Source: Haloarcula marismortui ATCC 43049 (GTDB lineage: Archaea > Halobacteriota > Halobacteria > Halobacteriales > Haloarculaceae). From it: a DNA stretch of 64,000 bases. Numbering within the stretch: the stretch's first letter is position 1; every line of letters begins with the position of its first letter. The notes beneath the pieces were generated by a model that was not told where the DNA came from, ran no database searches, and saw nothing but the letters and a program-made list of their open reading frames with translations. This document shows, piece by piece, positions 62,327-64,000 of this stretch. The position numbers and the translations under genes were made by a program. The DNA lies in the NCBI RefSeq assembly GCF_000011085.1, contig NC_006393.1, positions 62,001 through 126,000 on the forward strand, given 5' to 3'.

Positions 62327-63573
62327 CCCGCACCTATGTCTGTCGCATCACCAACCATTCACAAGTGGCTGGTGTGCTGGACAGACACGGCTGGTCGGCC
62401 AGCAAACTCTGGAACGTTGCACTCTACTACGCCCGACAACAGTGGGACGAAACCCGCGAAATACCCGACGAAAAGGAACTCAAACGCGAGCTGAAAACCC
62501 ATCCAAAATACAAGGGACTGCACAGCCAGTCCAGCCAGAAAGTTCTTGAAGAGCTTTCCGAAGCGTTCAGTTCGTGGTTTGGTTCCGACGACGACCGGGA
62601 CAACCCACCGGGCTACCGCAAAACCAACTACTACGACAGCGACGGCAACAGAGTCCACGAAGAACATCCCCGCTCAACGGTAACGTGGAAGAAAAAAGGC
62701 ATTCGCCACGACACAAAACACGACAGAATCCGCCTGAGCAAAGGGAAAAACCACAAAGACGGACGTGATTTCATCCTTTGCGAGTACCAGACACCACCAG
62801 CAGTTAACTTGGAGAACATCCAGCAGGTTCGTGCTGTCTACAACAGTGCGAAGCGTCGATGGGAGTTGCACGTCGTCTGTGAGACGGAAATTACCGCAGA
62901 GTCACCCGATGAGAAGACGGCAGGCGTTGACCTTGGCATCTGCAATCCCGCCGCTGTCGCGTTCCCTGACGACGCCCTGCTGTATCCGGGCGACACGTTG
63001 CGCGAAGACAAGCACTACTTCCAGCAAGAAGAGTACCAGACAGAAGGCCCGCACGGCCCCAGTCAGAAAGCACAGTGGGCGCGTGAAAAGCTGTCGCGGC
63101 GTAAAGACCACTTCCTTCACGCCCTGTCGAAGGACATTGTTGAGCGGTGTGTTGACCACGACGTTGGCACTATTCTTGTGGGCGACCCAAGTGGTGTCGA
63201 TGAAGACGACTGGGGCAGACACGGCAACAAACGCCTCGACAACTGGGCGTATAAGCGATTGATGAACCTCATCGACTACAAAGCTCGTGAACGTGGCATC
63301 GAGGTGGAAATGCCCGACGAACGTGGCACGTCATCGTCGTGTAGTGTCTGTGGACACGAAGATGAAGACAGCCGTGTTGAACGTGGACTGTGGAAGTGTG
63401 ACTGCTGTGGCATTGTCGCACACGGCGACGTGAATGGAGCCGATAACATCAGACAGAAAACGCTACCCGTGACCCCTCCACTGGGGGGTAGCGGTAACGG
63501 CTGTTTGGCCCAGCCTTGCGTCATTCAATTCAGCCGGACTCGCGGATTCCAACCGCGAGCACCCGCCGAGTGA
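62323..63573 (+). CDS. tnpB: IS1341-type TnpB, RuvC-II Glu replaced by Gly (N-terminus possibly cut)
   Basis: A 416-residue TnpB related to the 51640 copy: RHGWSASKLWNVALYYARQQ, RuvC-I Asp in TAGVDLGICNPAAVAF, RuvC-II TILVGDPSGVDEDD (Gly for Glu), zinc ribbon CSVCGHEDEDSRVERGLWKC, last Asp in AHGDVNGADNI. The GTG start lies inside the inverted repeat of an IS6 relic. The first residues (VPRTYVCRITNHSQV) therefore come partly from that repeat, and the natural start is probably lost. No tnpA nearby. The right end is conserved with the other copy. Confidence 0.85.
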   Translation: MPRTYVCRITNHSQVAGVLDRHGWSASKLWNVALYYARQQWDETREIPDEKELKRELKTHPKYKGLHSQSSQKVLEELSEAFSSWFGSDDDRDNPPGYRKTNYYDSDGNRVHEEHPRSTVTWKKKGIRHDTKHDRIRLSKGKNHKDGRDFILCEYQTPPAVNLENIQQVRAVYNSAKRRWELHVVCETEITAESPDEKTAGVDLGICNPAAVAFPDDALLYPGDTLREDKHYFQQEEYQTEGPHGPSQKAQWAREKLSRRKDHFLHALSKDIVERCVDHDVGTILVGDPSGVDEDDWGRHGNKRLDNWAYKRLMNLIDYKARERGIEVEMPDERGTSSSCSVCGHEDEDSRVERGLWKCDCCGIVAHGDVNGADNIRQKTLPVTPPLGGSGNGCLAQPCVIQFSRTRGFQPRAPAE

Positions 63574-63582
63574 CGCGCGAAC

Positions 63583-63650
63583 CCTAATATCCCAACGCTT
63601 GCGGTGCGGTCGGGATTCACCCCGACTTCAGGCGGGTGAGGAGGTCAAAA
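63583..63650 (+). promoter_or_regulatory. Right end / guide-RNA scaffold region of the second IS1341-type element
   Basis: ACCCTAATATCCCAAC at 63583, then GGTCGGGATTCACC, then a CCCGACTTCAGGCGGG-type hairpin and GAGGTCAAA. Same block order as 52950-52993 with changed stem sequence. Confidence 0.6.
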
Positions 63651-63751
63651 TACGATCCGCTACTTTAATCTGGAGTATCTCATCTGGGCACAAGTCGATA
63701 AGTCGACATAGCTTCTCCCGTTGGATGCTACCTTCTAATAGGAACTGATCA

Positions 63752-63922
63752 AGAGGCCACGGTGCACCCGCTGGGGACGTACTGGACACGCTCGCCCGGG
63801 AGTACGGAGCCGATCGGGCGCTGACGGCCCTGCTGGATCTCTTGGTGCAAGGTGACTGTTACCAGCCCGAACCAGCGACGCTGCGGCGGGCCGACGCCGA
63901 CGAGTTGGGAGGCGACCGATGA
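63752..63922 (+). pseudogene. C-terminal fragment of an unknown gene upstream of PadR
   Basis: The frame is open from a TGA at about 63749 to the stop at 63920-63922: GDVLDTLAREYGADRALTAL, then QGDCYQPEPATLRRADADEL. Composition is typical of a real haloarchaeal protein. No start codon is visible. It overlaps the PadR start (CGATGA), so it is the end of a coupled gene whose beginning was cut by the TnpB element. Confidence 0.5.
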
Positions 63923-64000
63923 CGACCTACCACGACCTGACGGGCTTCCAGCGCAATCTCCTAGAAGCTATCGCCGCCGTCGACGATGATCCGTATGTCC
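63919..64000 (+). CDS. PadR-family regulator, 3' end outside window
   Basis: ATG 63919: MTTYHDLTGFQRNLLEAIAA, then VDDDPYV to the window edge. The start fits the haloarchaeal PadR family (helix 1 before the recognition helix). It is coupled to the preceding fragment by stop/start overlap. Confidence 0.7.
   Translation, partial: MTTYHDLTGFQRNLLEAIAAVDDDPYV

Overview
The window is haloarchaeal DNA, most like Haloarcula and relatives. The evidence is strongly acidic proteins, a PGF-CTERM S-layer glycoprotein, HalOD1 and TrmB-type regulators, an Orc1/Cdc6 initiator, and ISH3-, ISH8-, IS5-, IS6-, IS110-, IS630- and IS200/IS605-type elements. Adjacent ori, par and conjugation genes point to a plasmid, megaplasmid or integrated conjugative element. 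No tRNA, rRNA or CRISPR array was recognised.

Layout. 1-2132: a COG1361-type surface protein running off the left edge and a divergent TetR gene cut by an IS. 2110-5775: decayed IS5, IS110, IS5 and TnpB copies. 5780-7666: a membrane-anchored exported protein. 8085-9836: an ISH3 copy joined to an Orc1/Cdc6 fragment. 10420-22520: one compact operon that reads as a conjugation/type IV secretion module: VirB2-like pilin, large surface protein, lipoprotein, VirB6-like channel, VirB4 ATPase with a VirB3-like N-terminus, two ribbon-helix-helix-like proteins, an HUH relaxase and a VirD4/TraD-like coupling ATPase. An oriT-like repeat cluster follows at about 22686-22803.

23636-42225 is an accessory region of small, mostly minus-strand genes, many with zinc-binding Cys/His clusters, plus an OB-fold protein and a VapBC pair. 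Nine translation units here start with the same leader architecture: a T-rich box (TTTTGTG on the coding strand) followed at once by a short hairpin whose sequence varies while its pairing is kept. A defence-like block (29656-36115: Mrr-like nuclease, PD-(D/E)XK protein, two HEPN-like proteins) interrupts it. 42240-45668 is the replication/partition core: ParA, a small partner, a centromere-like repeat region, and orc1/cdc6 flanked by five copies of an 18-bp origin repeat.

45893-58919 is an IS graveyard whose broken halves show a past inversion of about 10 kb between two inverted IS630 copies. The inverted segment carries a TnpA/TnpB element, a second TnpB, TetR, TrmB, HalOD1 and winged-helix genes. 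An S-layer gene (59121-61748), an IS6 remnant, a third TnpB and a PadR gene complete the window.

How it fits together: Orc1/ori and ParA maintain the replicon. The relaxase, its accessory proteins, the coupling ATPase and the membrane channel would transfer it. VapBC, the nucleases and the HEPN proteins are typical cargo. All functions are read from sequence motifs and gene order.
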